The notes beneath the pieces were generated by a model, which had not been told where the DNA came from, ran no database searches, and was given only the letters and a program-made list of their open reading frames with translations. Positions 49,000 to 58,965 of a DNA stretch of 64,000 nt are shown here, piece by piece. The position numbers and the translations under genes were made by a program. Positions within the stretch are counted from its first letter, which is position 1. Each line of letters begins with the position of its first letter. This stretch comes from Lepidostoma basale (taxonomy: Eukaryota > Arthropoda > Insecta > Trichoptera > Lepidostomatidae): contig JAHDVF020001374.1 in assembly GCA_022606425.2 (NCBI GenBank), positions 1-64,000 of the forward strand, in the 5' to 3' direction.

Positions 49000-49490
49000 A
49001 TATGAATGAAAACGTCTTACTTTTAGATGTTTTATTGTATTTCAGATTAAATGGTTTGTTTCGCCCTTCTAAGGTATTATCAAATGTCTTGTCAAAAAAA
49101 GAAAATGAAAAAAAAATTATAATGCATTAGAAGGGCAAAACATCCCTTTCAAAAACTAATACGTCTGACTTTCCGACATTCATTATTAAATCGTTTGACT
49201 TGTATACCTCATACATTCTCGACACCAAGACTTGTAATTCGTCCGCACTATCCGCAACGAGAACGGCATCGTCCGCGTAAGGCAGACAATTTACAGACAA
49301 ATCACTCATTTTAGCACCAGCATTTATTCCTTTCAGATCTTTCATACACTTGTCCATATACAGATTGAAAAACCATGGAGAAATCACGCAGCCATGTCAT
49401 TCCATCTTAAATATAATAAAACTCCTAGAAGATAGACGTTTTCATTCATATTTAATTTAATAAGGAGTTTTACATCATTATTAAAGAAAT
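49000..49490. repeat. HH2 element carrying an inserted RT fragment
   Basis: Left part (AATATGAATGAAAACGTCTT to GAAGGGCAAAACAT, ending ~49142) and right part (ATGTCATTCCATCTTAAATA to TTTACATCATTATTAAAGAA) are the two halves of one HH2 element. They are separated exactly at the ACATGT site by ~250 bp of LINE sequence. Confidence 0.65.
49143..49393 (-). pseudogene. Reverse transcriptase core fragment (YADD) of a YPFGE-type LINE
   Basis: Minus strand: ISPWFFNLYMDKCMKDLKGI, KMSDLSVNCLPYADDAVLVA, DSADELQVLVSRMYEVYKSN and DLIMNVGKSDVLVFERD. These are RT blocks 4-6, including the catalytic Asp-Asp. The MYEV...DL.MNV.KS motif matches the copy at 20306-21137, so this is the upstream part of the same LINE family. 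It has no 3' tail, which is odd for a retrotransposed fragment. Confidence 0.8.
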
Positions 49491-49494
49491 ATCA

Positions 49495-49687
49495 AATGGA
49501 TTTACCAAATGACTCAATAACAAAAAGGCGGGCATGTTCGTAGTTGGAAAATATTAACGAGCGTGCGTGTCACGGTGTATGTATGAAGAAGAGCTATGAG
49601 AGTAATGCCTAGAAAGAATAGTGTGGCGGTCTATCTTCTCTGTCTACCCCTCTGGAGAAACAGTATAATGGTTAAATAGTTAGTTTG
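49495..49687 (+). pseudogene. YPFGE-type LINE 3' fragment (subfamily B)
   Basis: GACTCAATAACAAAAAGGCG, CGTGTCACGGTGTATGTATG, AATAGTGTGGCGGTCTATCT and CTACCCCTCTGGAGAAACAG with GGTTAAATAGTTAG tail. Confidence 0.75.
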
Positions 49688-49689
49688 TC

Positions 49690-50185
49690 AAAATCTTCAT
49701 CATCATCATCAACCATCTGTCATCCACTGCTGAATATAGGCATCTCCCAAAGCACGCCACCGCCCCCTATCCATTGCCGCTCCCATCCATATACTCGTAT
49801 GTCCAGCAATCTCTTCAGATCGTCGATCCATCCCCCATCGGCCGTCGGTTCTCCGACAGAAATGGCCAGCCCTTCGCCACTTTAGCCCGCCCATCCTCTA
49901 AGCCACCTTAGTCACCTTGGTTTGTTGACGAATAAATTCGTTTCTAAATCTGTCCCTCAAGGTTATTCCAAGCATGGCTCTGTCCATGGCGCGTTGGGCG
50001 ACCTTGAATCTGTAGACTAGACCTTTTTTCAGTCTCCACGTCTCGGCTCCGTACGTCATGACTGGCAAGACGCACTGCTTGAAGACTTTAGTCTTGAGGC
50101 ATTGTGGTATTTTAGAGGTGAGAACATGACGTTATTTTCCAAAAGCCGCCCAACCCAACTGAATTCTTCGGTCGGCTTCTTTCTC
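49690..50185 (-). pseudogene. GAT-LINE 3' end (RTE-like)
   Basis: Minus strand: MGGLKWRRAGHFCRRTDGRW, then (shifted) DLKRLLDIRVWMGAAMDRG, RWRALGDAYIQQWMTDG and a stop, followed by (GAT)n (CATCATCATCATC at 49697-49709 on plus). Upstream pieces encode MAQRAMDRAMLGITLRDRF-like sequence and VMTYGAETWRLKK-like sequence. A typical RTE 3' half with frameshifts. Confidence 0.8.
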
Positions 50186-50780
50186 TCTCGTTTGTCAAAA
50201 TAGATGGATACAATTATTATATAAATGTGATAAGTAAAATTCAAATAAACATTTGTCCTTTCGGAACGGATATACAAAAGAATATTTATTTTGGATGACC
50301 ACTCAGGTTTTCAAAATTGAAGAACTTTAAAGTGCTTCTTTGCGTCAATTTTGAGCATAAAACAATGCCTTAAATCCTTTGGACTTAAACACAATTGGAA
50401 GAATATTAAAATTTATGTTGTGTTTCCACGCGAATGGACGGTGGTGTGCTCATCCCCATTGCCCGTCAAATGCTTTCAGAACAAAGTGACTAATTGGTCC
50501 CCGGGATATTTTCATTTCTACCTCTGACGTCACGTGATAGATAACACTTCCCCTTTTACGCTACCTATTCTGCCCTTCAGTGGCACATCGTGACAGTTTT
50601 AATGTACCAGACTGAAATAGTACGCAGGGAACATACAATTTATATTACAAAAACATAGTAAATTACGTAGATTCTCATAAGCTCTGTACTAGAACCCCTT
50701 TTATTGTAATAAATGACAATATTTATCATGTTTACGAATGACGTCACCAAAATAAAATAATTCTTTTGTTCCTCCTTGTC
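50186..50780. other. No recognisable feature
   Basis: Single copy. TGACGTCACGTGATAG at 50524-50539 combines CRE-like and E-box-like palindromes but stands alone. Confidence 0.4.
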
Positions 50781-51000
50781 TTGATTTTGTCTCCTCCTTC
50801 CCTTCTGTGCCTCTTTCTGTGCATTATTTCTTTTTTATTCGTTCTCTAACATATGTTATTTATGTATCAATTGTGTATTTTATTTTGTCGTTGTATTTCT
50901 ACGTGTGTACAGCGGGACATCGAGGGAGAGTAGCGTAGCTTAAATGTGGTCTGGGTCCCGCATGGTTGCAAATATACATATATTATTATTATTATTATTT
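50781..51000 (+). mobile_element. Possible LINE 3' region with (ATT)n tail
   Basis: A stretch rich in T ending GTCCCGCATGGTTGCAAATA, then ATATATTATTATTATTATTATT (positions 50976-50998). The trinucleotide tail suggests a LINE or SINE 3' end. No coding remnant is readable. Confidence 0.35.
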
Positions 51001-51655
51001 AACGTAATTCACGCATGGACCGGGAACGGGCCTAGGGAGTGCACGAGTGAAGCTGACGAAAGGCGCCGCTGCGCCTATAACAGCTTCGGGTAAGCGGAGG
51101 GAGCCCTCTATGGCTCGGCCATACATAAAAAAAAATCTTTTTGCCTTCTTTCACATTGCTATGCTGATAACCAGCAACTTTATTTTTTCTTCAACCCCGA
51201 TGACCCTAAACATCTTACATCAGCAACTGCATTCTCATCAGAACAAAACAAAATAAGGTTATTTAGATTTACATTTTATTATGTGTATCTTATGATCTGT
51301 GATTACTGTTATATAATTTTGCGAAACAAATTTAGATTTTACCTTCTACGGGGATAGCTGTGAAAGACAAACGAATATCGCTGCATCTGACTTCGCCAGG
51401 GGTGCAGTTCACATCCTGTTTGGTTTCCCACCCCTCTATGATGGCGGGAGGTGAAGGGCGGCTTCTACCCCCGTGGGAAATAACAGACCCCGTCACCCTC
51501 TCCGGCGTTTGGGGGTGAGCTAAGTGGGGATGATAGCGACTGGCCAAAATAAACAAGAAAAATGCACGATATTCAAGATTACCTTTAACTTTTTGTGTTT
51601 TTGATCGAGGAAAGGGTATGTGTGGATGTGTAAAAATTTACGTACTATATTTTTG
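51001..51655. other. Unassigned; GC-rich patch at 51345-51530
   Basis: The minus frame 51556-51332 reads through the patch (ISHGGRSRPSPPAIIEGWET) without a domain I recognise. It might be a relic of a coding exon or repeat. Confidence 0.35.
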
Positions 51656-51684
51656 TTTAAGATTTCTTACTTGACGTTTCTTTA

Positions 51685-52125
51685 CCAACATTATCTACTT
51701 ACTCACTACTTGTATACTACTTACTTATAACTACCATAATTACTTACTTAGTTACTTAGTTCCATACTCACTTACTTACTTAATAACTCACTCACTCACA
51801 AACTTACTTACTCACTCACTTACTCTCTCGTTCACTCATTCTAAAACTAACTCACTTACTAACCCAATCACTTACTAACTCACTCACTTACTAACTCACT
51901 CACTCACTCACTCAATTACTCACTCACTCACTCACTCACTCACTCACTCACTCACTCACTCACTCACCCACTCATTAACTTACTCACTCAATCACTCACT
52001 CACTCACTCACTCACTCACTCACTCACTCACTCACTCACTCACTCACTCACTCACTCACTCACTCTATCACTCACTCACTCACTCACTCACTCACTCATT
52101 TACTCACTCACTCACTCACTCACTT
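51685..52125. repeat. (TCAC)n microsatellite, ~440 bp
   Basis: Starts as imperfect ACTTACTTACTC-type units at about 51685-51860 and becomes nearly pure CACT repeats from 51890 to 52125 with scattered substitutions. The pure core at 51979-52062 is the longest uninterrupted block. The same unit forms the tail of the SINE-Y copy at 5309-5595. Confidence 0.95.
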
Positions 52126-52369
52126 TGGCTCCTAATATGCGTTATCAGATCTCATTACTCTGATATATCAACATTTATTGAATTTTTACATGAATTAATA
52201 TCTATTTTTACCAATTTGAAGTTTAAATTTTATATAAATTTAAATTTAATTTTTATTTAAATTTAAATTTTATTTAACCACGGTATGGTTATTATAATTG
52301 ATGCCAACTAGTTTCGCTTGGACACAAATTTCAAAAGGGCAGTATAACAACTTGTTATACTGTCGTAAG

Positions 52370-52435
52370 TTATTCTCGACATGTTTCGAAGGTTTTATAC
52401 CTTTGTCATCGGAAGGAAGATTTAAACAAAAAAAG
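52370..52435 (-). ncRNA. HH6 hammerhead-like motif
   Basis: On the minus strand: CCGATGA (52412-52406), an extra C, stem II AAGGT with ACCTT, GAA (52387-52385), palindrome ACATGT (52384-52379) and C at 52378. The next bases GAG can pair with CTT before the core, using one G-T pair. U4 is C, the only fixed core base that deviates. Relatives at 21318-21355 and 28225-28300 are more decayed. Confidence 0.5.
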
Positions 52436-52436
52436 T

Positions 52437-52595
52437 CCCGTAAATGACGTAGACGGAACAAGAAATAAAGGAAGATTGTGGTATGATCAAATCAATTATA
52501 TATTAAATGTCGGCGTAGTGAGGAATTGGAGATATCGAAGTGAGTTGCATGGCACGTTGTATGAATGTTTAGGAAGCGATAAAGAAGAGTTGAGG
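52437..52595 (+). pseudogene. YPFGE LINE fragment, decayed
   Basis: AATGACGTAGACGGAACAAG, GATCAAATCAATTATATATT, GTGAGGAATTGGAGATATCG and GCACGTTGTATGAATG; no terminal hairpin. Confidence 0.7.
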
Positions 52596-52609
52596 TCAAT
52601 TTTTTCTAA

Positions 52610-52745
52610 TAGATAAGAATGAAAACGTCCGTTTTCCGGAAGTTTTATAATAATTAATAGGACTAACATATTTTAATATATCATTCCCATAAATAATAAT
52701 GAAACTTCTGGAAAATAGACGTTTTCATGCATATTAAATTTGACT
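52610..52745. repeat. HH2 inverted pair, core deleted
   Basis: GAATGAAAACGTCCGTTTTC and its partner TAGACGTTTTCATGCATATT flank a shortened centre at about 52670-52680. Only CATATTTTAATATATCATTCC remains of the hammerhead-like part (position only). Confidence 0.55.
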
Positions 52746-52756
52746 TAATTATTTAA

Positions 52757-53045
52757 CTAACTAACTAACTAACCATCACGCCGTCTCCCCGAAAGGGTAG
52801 GCGGAAGAATGGACTGCCAACACTTTAACCGATGCGGCACTCCATTCTTCTCTTTTCGCCCCCGCGAGAGACGCGGTGCGATGAGTTGCGAACCTCATCG
52901 TCACCAATAGGCAACTCCCGCGCGCACTTCGGTCATAAAACACCCACAAAATAAATCTAAAACAAATAATATAAAATAAAATAACACAATAAAAATAATT
53001 TAACACATAATGTTCTTTTTAGATGGTGCACATATTGTCTATTTA
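52757..53045 (-). mobile_element. SINE-Y, near full-length
   Basis: Plus strand from ACTAACTAACTAACCATCAC through GTTGCGAACCTCATCGTCAC to AGATGGTGCACATATTGTCT, the same 5' limit as the 60458-61038 copy. It has single-base gaps in the conserved 3' part (GGCGGAAGAATGG). The 76-residue minus frame across it ends in SAYPFGETA, but only because of the shared 3' end. Confidence 0.85.
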
Positions 53046-53190
53046 ATTTTTTTACCACGTATCCACTTTTTTTTTAATTAGCTGTAATTAAACACTTAAA
53101 ACAAACCAACACCAGCAGAAATTTAAAATATTATTGAAGAAGTTATTCAAACTGTCATTGGAACAAATGAAACATTTTTTTTACCATTTA

Positions 53191-53524
53191 ATTATTTAAT
53201 GAAAGGATCATTAAGATGGTTTGGACATATGGAAAGAATGGATGAAGAAATAATGTTAAAAAATGTATATGTCAATGATGTAAATGGAACCAGAAATAGA
53301 AGAAGACCGAGGAAAACGTTGCACGATCAAATAAATCAAATATTGAATGTCGGCCATGTGAGGAGTCAGAGAAATCGACGCGAGTGCATGACACGATGTA
53401 TGAATGTTGAGGAAGCGAGAGAAATATGTCAGGAAAGAAAAGTGCGGTATTCCATTCTTTCTGCCTACCCCTTCAGGGAGACGGCGTGATGGCTAGTTAG
53501 TTAGTTAGTTAGTTCATTATTTAA
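53191..53524 (+). mobile_element. YPFGE LINE, short young copy with 9-bp duplication
   Basis: ATTATTTAA at 53191-53199 and 53516-53524. The open frame 53199-53489 (96 codons) reads MKGSLRWFGHMERMDEEIML, NGTRNRRRPRKTLHDQINQI and RYSILSAYPFRETA, stop at 53487-53489, then GGCTAGTTAG tail. Uninterrupted, hence recent, but carries only the C-terminal tail of the protein. A second solo 3' end follows at 53540-53586. Confidence 0.85.
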
Positions 53525-53539
53525 AAAAGAATAAATCAT

Positions 53540-53586
53540 TTTTTCTTCTGCCCACCCTTTCGGAGAGACGGTTAGTTAGTTAGTTA
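53540..53586 (+). repeat. Solo YPFGE/SINE-Y 3' terminal sequence
   Basis: TTCTTCTGCCCACCCTTTCG, GAGAGACGGTTAGTTAGTTA; lacks the GCGTGATG block, so tail addition followed a small deletion. Confidence 0.65.
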
Positions 53587-53589
53587 AGT

Positions 53590-54345
53590 GTATAACCTCA
53601 AATAGATTGCCACGCATATGACCCAAATACTTCATCTTAAATATTAAGAGCAGTTATAAATTTAGTGTTGCTATTTCATTGAGAATTTTGTAGTAATTAT
53701 CTCGTTTCAATACATCGGCATTACTTTGTTTACGAGGGCTGCGCCTCCGGGAGACTCGGGCCCGTTCCACGGGGTGAGTTTTCCGCTTTAATGGGATTAT
53801 TATTAATTTCCCTAGGAAAGGTAAGCAAGGGCGAGGGTTAAACTGAATTGAATATGAGCGAGGGCAGGGAGGACTATTGTTATGGCACGTGTAACGCTTT
53901 CATAGACGCAACTACACGACGAACAGCGAGGACTGTTTGAACCGGAGGAGAATTCAGTGATGCCATGTAGGAAGGGAGATTGGATCAGATCTTCGTCGTC
54001 TTATTATTATTTTTCTTCTTCTTTTTTTCGGTCTACTGAAAAATATATTGTAAAGACCATTAAGCGCAGGAAATACTTTGGGGACATTATGAAAAACCAT
54101 AAATACAAAGTGCTGCAACTGATTGTACAAGGTAAAAAGAAGAAAAAAATCCTAACTAGAAAACCTTCGAGATGCAGCGCAAAATCCCCTTTTTCAGGCT
54201 GCTGCATCAAGGGTAGAAATTATTATTATTATTTTAATTTTTCTTGAAAGTTAAGGCGTTAACACTGTGAAATTCTGCTGTAATTACACTGGAATTTTTC
54301 AAAAGGAAACACTAAATAATCAAGTTGTTGGAATCAATTAAAAAA
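53590..54345. other. Single-copy region, GC-richer at 53725-53960
   Basis: GGGCTGCGCCTCCGGGAGAC near 53730 and a purine-rich stretch to 53960. The plus frame 53957-54247 is low-complexity. No gene called. Confidence 0.4.
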
Positions 54346-54349
54346 CAAT

Positions 54350-54425
54350 TATAGCGCACTTGAGATGAGTAATTCATAAAAATTGTGCTCTCTAAATTAT
54401 CCAATTTATTATTATAAATAGTCCA
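54350..54425 (+). mobile_element. ATT-tailed retroposon fragment
   Basis: GCGCACTTGAGATGAGTAAT, TCATAAAAATTGTGCTCTCT, ATCCAATTTATTATTATAAA; homologous to the insert at 31395-31478. Confidence 0.6.
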
Positions 54426-54600
54426 GATAATATTTGAAGTCAAATATAGCTTTCCATTATATTGTATTATTGTATTGTATTGTATTATTTCCATTGTATT
54501 GCATTGTATTATGTATATAAATATGGGTTTTTCCCCTCATGTAATTTGGTAACGGTAATTTAGATTTTAGACATAATATTTTGTTTATACATAATTAGTC

Positions 54601-55348
54601 TTTCTTGTTTTAAATAATAATTAAATAAAACAATGTTTTTTAACTACTTCCACTTTTGTCTTTATTTAGACAGCGACCGGTTTCGCCAGGCTCGCTGGCA
54701 TCGACAGACTGGTAACACTATTGTAAACTTAGTCCGTTATATACATACAGATCAGGGGTGGTAAACATGATTCTATACAAAAATAATCTTCAAATATTTA
54801 TATAATTTTTTTCTGAATTTAACTATTGGTATTACAGGTACTCTTGGAGGTTCGTGTTTAATACAATGGGTTTTGATTTTTAAAACCCATTGTATTAAAT
54901 GAAAAATAAAATAATAAAAATAAAATATATTAAAAATAAAAAAATATATAAAATAAAAATAAAATATAAAAAATAATAAAAAATAAAAAATAAAAAATAA
55001 ATAAAAATAATATATAAAAAAAAATAAAAATTAAAACCCATTGTATTAAACACGAACCTCCAAGAATACCTGTAATACCAATAGTTGAATTCAGAAAAAT
55101 TTTACATAAATATTTGAAGATTATTTTTGTATAGAATCATGTTTACCACCCCTGATCTGTATGTATATAAAGGACTAAGTTTACAATAGTGTTACCAGTC
55201 TGTCGATGCCAGCGAGCCTGGCGAAACCGGTCGCTGTCTAAATAAAGACAAAAGTGGAAGTAGTTAAAAAACATTGTTTTATTTAATTATTATTTAAAAT
55301 GAACTTCCATCAAGAGATTTCAGTAAAATCATTTGATTTCTTGTTTTA
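54601..55348 (+). repeat. HH1 palindrome, longest copy, 12-bp target duplication
   Basis: TTTCTTGTTTTA at 54601-54612 and 55337-55348. Arms of about 270 bp (54613-54885 and 55030-55300) are almost perfectly complementary. They flank a ~140-bp A/T-only centre of AAAATAAAAT-like sequence. Hammerhead-like cores: minus strand near 54707-54672, and plus strand CTGTCGA at 55200-55206, stem II GCCAG/CTGGC, GAA 55223-55225, ACCGGT 55226-55231, C55232. The right end has the HH1 asymmetric extension (GAACTTCCATCAAGAGATTT). The inner arm sequence, absent from short HH1 copies, suggests this is closer to the parental element. Confidence 0.88.
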
Positions 55349-55464
55349 GTTTTAGTCGTATATTTACACCTGAAGATGGAGGTAACTCCAAAACATGTTG
55401 CGTAGTCTATACTTATAGTATAATGGAATATTAGTCAGTGTATTCTTTTGAAAAAATCCAGTGT
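55349..55464 (+). ncRNA. Hammerhead-like motif, solo (CTGAAGA)
   Basis: CTGAAGA at 55370-55376, extra T, stem II GGAG (55378-55381) with CTCC (55386-55389), AAA in place of GAA, ACATGT palindrome, then T and GCG. The core is complete except for G12. The flank is not HH7-like, so this is a further family or an old relic. Confidence 0.5.
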
Positions 55465-55712
55465 AATTATTATTATTTTGTTGAATCGCTCTTTAGATTA
55501 TAACAGCGCGAGTAAAATTTATGTAAATGGTATGGTTATCATATTGATTATCGTGACATGTGATAGGTAGCTTATCTATCGCTATTTTATTGTCACTTGT
55601 ATTCTACACCAGACCCAAGACAGCGTGATAATCACACCGCCATCGCCGGGAATCGAACCCGGGACCTTTGGTGTGGCAATCAAAGCACAAACCACTTGGC
55701 CATGAAGGTCGT
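55465..55712 (-). mobile_element. tSINE, full-length copy (subfamily 2 end)
   Basis: Minus-strand head CGACCTTCATGGCCAAGTGG, B box GGTTCGATTCCC, body with GTGACAATAAAATAGCGATA. The distal TTCAACAAAATAATAATAAT end matches the copy at 8098. Confidence 0.85.
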
Positions 55713-55719
55713 TAGAAAA

Positions 55720-55962
55720 AGCCATGATGCTGTCCAACCTTCGATGAAGATAAAGAGGAAGAAGGTCTAATGACTTGTTGTTGGTTGCATATTCTTCCTT
55801 CTGAAAAGTTGCCTGTTGACTATCTCACCATCTTTTCGGTGGTCGGCCACATGGTCGAGAGCCCTAAGACAGCTGGTAATCCACATCATAAGATGTAACA
55901 AACTTTGCAGAAACAGGCCCTAGCGGCCTAAAAAAAATTTTAAGAAGAAGAAGAAGAATTTT
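55720..55962 (+). pseudogene. GAA-LINE 3' fragment
   Basis: Plus strand ends AAAAAATTTTAAGAAGAAGAAGAAGAA (positions 55932-55959). Upstream CTCACCATCTTTTCGGTGGT and GGTCGGCCACATGGTCGAG look like a decayed 'R.FGH..R' region. No open frame. Confidence 0.5.
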
Positions 55963-56039
55963 CATCAAAACAGTAAAATCATTAATTAGATTGTCTTTAA
56001 ATAGTCCATTGTTTTGGCCGACACTATGATACAAAACAC

Positions 56040-56365
56040 TGTAAAAATATCACAATTTCTTTTTATTCACTGAGAGTGTCGCGACAGCTGTTTCGCCAAT
56101 CGATGTAGGCATCATCAGGTGATGCCAACTTTGGTTGGCGAAACAGCTGTCGCGACACTCTCATAGTATACTGTTATAATATCACAATTTCTTTTTATTC
56201 ACTGAGAGTGTCGCGACAGCTGTTTCGCCAACCGATTTTGGCGTTACAGTAAAAAATGTATTGTAACACCTGATGATGCCAACTTCGGTTAGCGAAATAG
56301 CTATTGCGACACTCTTAGTGAATAAAAAGAAATTGTGATATTATAACAGCGTTTTAAATTTTCAC
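56040..56365. repeat. HH3 array: two inverted pairs in tandem
   Basis: Four arms alternate in direction: minus ~56065-56118, plus ~56115-56165, minus ~56175-56245, plus ~56255-56360. ACACTCTCAGTGAATAAAAA-type outer sequence recurs at each end. The first arm has an intact core on the minus strand (CTGATGA, stem II around ACATCG with one mismatch, GAA, ACAGCTGT, C). The last has CTGATGA at about 56269-56275 with GAAATAGCTATT. The second arm overlaps the first and lacks a complete core box. Confidence 0.7.
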
Positions 56366-56740
56366 AGTAATAAGATTGTCTTTAAGTAAGTTTCAGAATA
56401 ACTTTTTTAGTGATAAATTACTCACGGCTGGATTGAGTACCAAACGACTGAAATGTATTGTACAAGTATAACAGAAAGGATAATAACTTACGCATGTTCA
56501 CAAAAGAATTTAATTATTCACGCAAATATTCTCAACTGGGAGGACATGCTATCAACTTAATTTGGACCAGATCCTCTTTTAATATTGACGAAAAACGAAC
56601 AAAAACTCCGCATAGGCAATGCCTCCAGTAACTTCTAAAGGAACACAGGCTACTGTATAATGAAACTATAGTAATAAAAATATAATATTCATTTTGAAGA
56701 TAACTATAGATATGGACAATTTTCAATGAAAATAAATTTT
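56366..56740. other. No recognisable feature
   Basis: AT-rich single-copy DNA. Confidence 0.45.
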
Positions 56741-56744
56741 GATA

Positions 56745-57312
56745 ATTCTTCTTCTTCTTCAAGTGGGTCCCCCCAACGTTGGCGATCACCTTGGCGAACC
56801 TATCTCTGTTCTGTGCCGCTCAGAACAGCTCCTCCACACTTCGGATGCCGGTCCACTCCCTCACGTTCCGCAGCCAGGATATTTGTCTCCTTCCGGGCCC
56901 TCGGCGTCCCCCAATTTTCACCTCCAATATCAGTTGGAGAAGGTGGTACTTTTCCCCACGCAGTATATGACCCAGATGTGAGATCTTTCGAACCTTGATA
57001 GTTGATAACAATTCCCTGTCAACTCTAGCTCGCCTCAAGTTTTCGGTATTGGTAACCATGTCTGTCCAGGGAACTCTGAGCATTCGGCGATGGAGCCACA
57101 TTTCAAATGCTTCCAGTCTGTTCATTGAATTAACTTTCAGGGTCCATGTTTCACACCCGTACAATAAAGCAGATCACACATAGCATTTGATCATTCTCTG
57201 GCGGAGTTTCAAGTTTACGTTATCATTGCAGAAGGGTGATTTCATTTTATTAAACGTAGCTCTTGCTGCCTCAATTCTGCATTTTATCTCTACATTTGGG
57301 TCAAGAGATTGA
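56745..57312 (-). pseudogene. GAA-LINE 3' half (GRRGPGRRQ family)
   Basis: Minus strand, open over 57164-56820: MYGCETWTLKVNSMNRLEAF, EMWLHRRMLRVPWTDMVTNT, ISHLGHILRGEKYHLLQLIL and GGRRGPGRRQISWLRNVREW, TGIRSVEELF. It ends in (GAA)n at 56747-56760. Upstream to 57312 are pieces of the 'KMKSPFCNDNVNLKLR' region. The best-kept copy of this family, but without the RT core. Confidence 0.85.
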
Positions 57313-57515
57313 TAATTAATACGAATGAAAATGTCGTCTATCTAGACATTTTATTATAATTTATGGGAATGTTTCGCCTTTCTGATGTATTATCAAATGT
57401 AGGTATTTGATATAACATTACCATAAATTATTATACAACTTCTATAAAATAGACGTTTTCATTCGAATTAATGATTTAATATGGAATTTTACATCGTTAT
57501 TTACGGAACTCTGAT
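57313..57515. repeat. HH2 inverted pair
   Basis: ATTAATACGAATGAAAATGT and AGACGTTTTCATTCGAATTA are the outer arms. The inner part has GGGAATGTTTCGCCTTTCTG on the left; the right core is missing after TTTGATATAACATTACC. Asymmetric end TTTACATCGTTATTTACGGA. Confidence 0.6.
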
Positions 57516-57569
57516 AAGATTTTGATAAGATTTATTTATTTATTTATTTCTTAAACATACAATACAAAC

Positions 57570-57880
57570 AAACCATCACGCCGTTTCCCGTAGAGGTAGG
57601 CAGAGAGAATGGACCGCCGCACTACTCTATCCTGACACACCTTTCAAGATTCCTTCACATTTATACAATGAGTCACGCACGCACGTCGATTCTTCCATTC
57701 ATAATTTTGTTCATAATACCTTCTTCCGCTCTACATTCCTTTCTTATATCAGCATTAAAGGTTCTGTCCTAGAGGTTCTATCACACATACGTCTTAGGGA
57801 TCTCATGTCTAACGAATTTATTCTGCTCTCATCCTTCTTCTGCCAGTTACATGCTTCGCTTTAAAAAATAAGGGTTGGGA
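57570..57880 (-). pseudogene. YPFGE-type LINE 3' fragment (subfamily B), internal deletion
   Basis: Plus: CAAACCATCACGCCGTTTCC, TCACGCACGCACGTCGATTC, then a jump at ~57695 to CATAATTTTGTTCATAATAC and TCATCCTTCTTCTGCCAGTT. The GRPRKTW region is deleted. Confidence 0.75.
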
Positions 57881-58087
57881 CCAGAAATCAATTGTGAACA
57901 AACAAGGGTTGATAAAAAAAAAAGAAACGATCATTTATTTAAATTAAAATAAATATTTGTTTACCGATCAATTCGATTTTGTCTCAAGCAAAGTTCAATG
58001 GTTTCTGTCAAAATAAATTGCCTTTATTCATAAATGTAAATATTTAAATTTGAATCAGATTTTTTTCAAATCATAACAAAAATTGTT

Positions 58088-58245
58088 GAATCATCACGCC
58101 GTCTCCCCGAAAAGGTAGGTAGAAATAATGTACTACCACACTGACTACCGCACTGACTTACTTTTCTGAATTCCTAAACATTCATACATCGTGTCATACA
58201 CGGGCGTTGATATCTCCGACTACTAGTATGCCGACATAATTATGT
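58088..58245 (-). pseudogene. YPFGE LINE 3' fragment
   Basis: ATCATCACGCCGTCTCCCCG, AAAAGGTAGGTAGAAATAAT, ATCGTGTCATACACGGGCGT and ATCTCCGACTACTAGTATGC. No tail left; a short duplication (CACTGACTACCGCACTGACT) lies inside. Confidence 0.7.
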
Positions 58246-58494
58246 AGTATAAATAGAAAATAAATATGTATTAATTTTTTAAAAATAAAGTATTGATAAA
58301 GGAATCAATAATAGTAAATATCTGAATAACTTTTTAACAATATTTAAATTTCAGAACCCTTTATTAAACTCTTCGCAGACAAATTTTGAATGGTATACAT
58401 CCTTCTTGAGTATAAAATTTTCAACCTTAGCCTACAATTTTACCATATTTTTTATGTTGAAAATGAATGAGAATCCGAAACTTGTCGGCGAAGA
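58246..58494. other. No recognisable feature
   Basis: AT-rich flank; nothing identified, also true of 57881-58087. Confidence 0.45.
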
Positions 58495-58965
58495 GCGTAA
58501 TAAAAAAAAACTAACTAACTAACCATCACGCCGTCTCCCCGAAGGGGTAGGCAGAAAGAATGGACTGCTACACTTTTCTTCCTGACATATTTCTTTCGGT
58601 TCCTCAACATTCATACATCGTGTCATACACGCGTGTCGATTTCTCTGACTTCTCACATGGCCGACATTCAATATTTGATTTATTTGATCGTGCCACGATT
58701 TCCTCGGTCTTCCTCTATTTCTGGTTCCATTTACATCGTTAACATATTTTTTTTTTATCATTCTTTCTTCATTCTTTCCATATGTCCAAACCATCTTAAT
58801 GATCCTTTCATAATTATGTTCATAACACCATCATTCGCAACGCATTAACTTCTTATATTTTCACATACATACACAGAGTATCCGCACATTCGTCTAAGAG
58901 ATCTCATATCTATTGCATTTATTCTACTTTCATCCTTCTTTTGCCAGTTCAATGCTTCGCGTAAT
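58495..58965 (-). pseudogene. YPFGE LINE, copy with possible 7-bp duplication
   Basis: GCGTAAT at 58495-58501 and 58959-58965. Minus strand from 58794: NEERMIKKKYVNDVNGTRNR, GRPRKSWHDQINQILNVGHV, RSQRNRHACMTRCMNVEEPK. A one-base change near the end puts QEEKCSSPFFLPTPSGRRRD in place of SILSAYPFGETA. The upstream part to 58965 encodes MRSLRRMCGYSVYVCE-like sequence with breaks. Confidence 0.8.
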
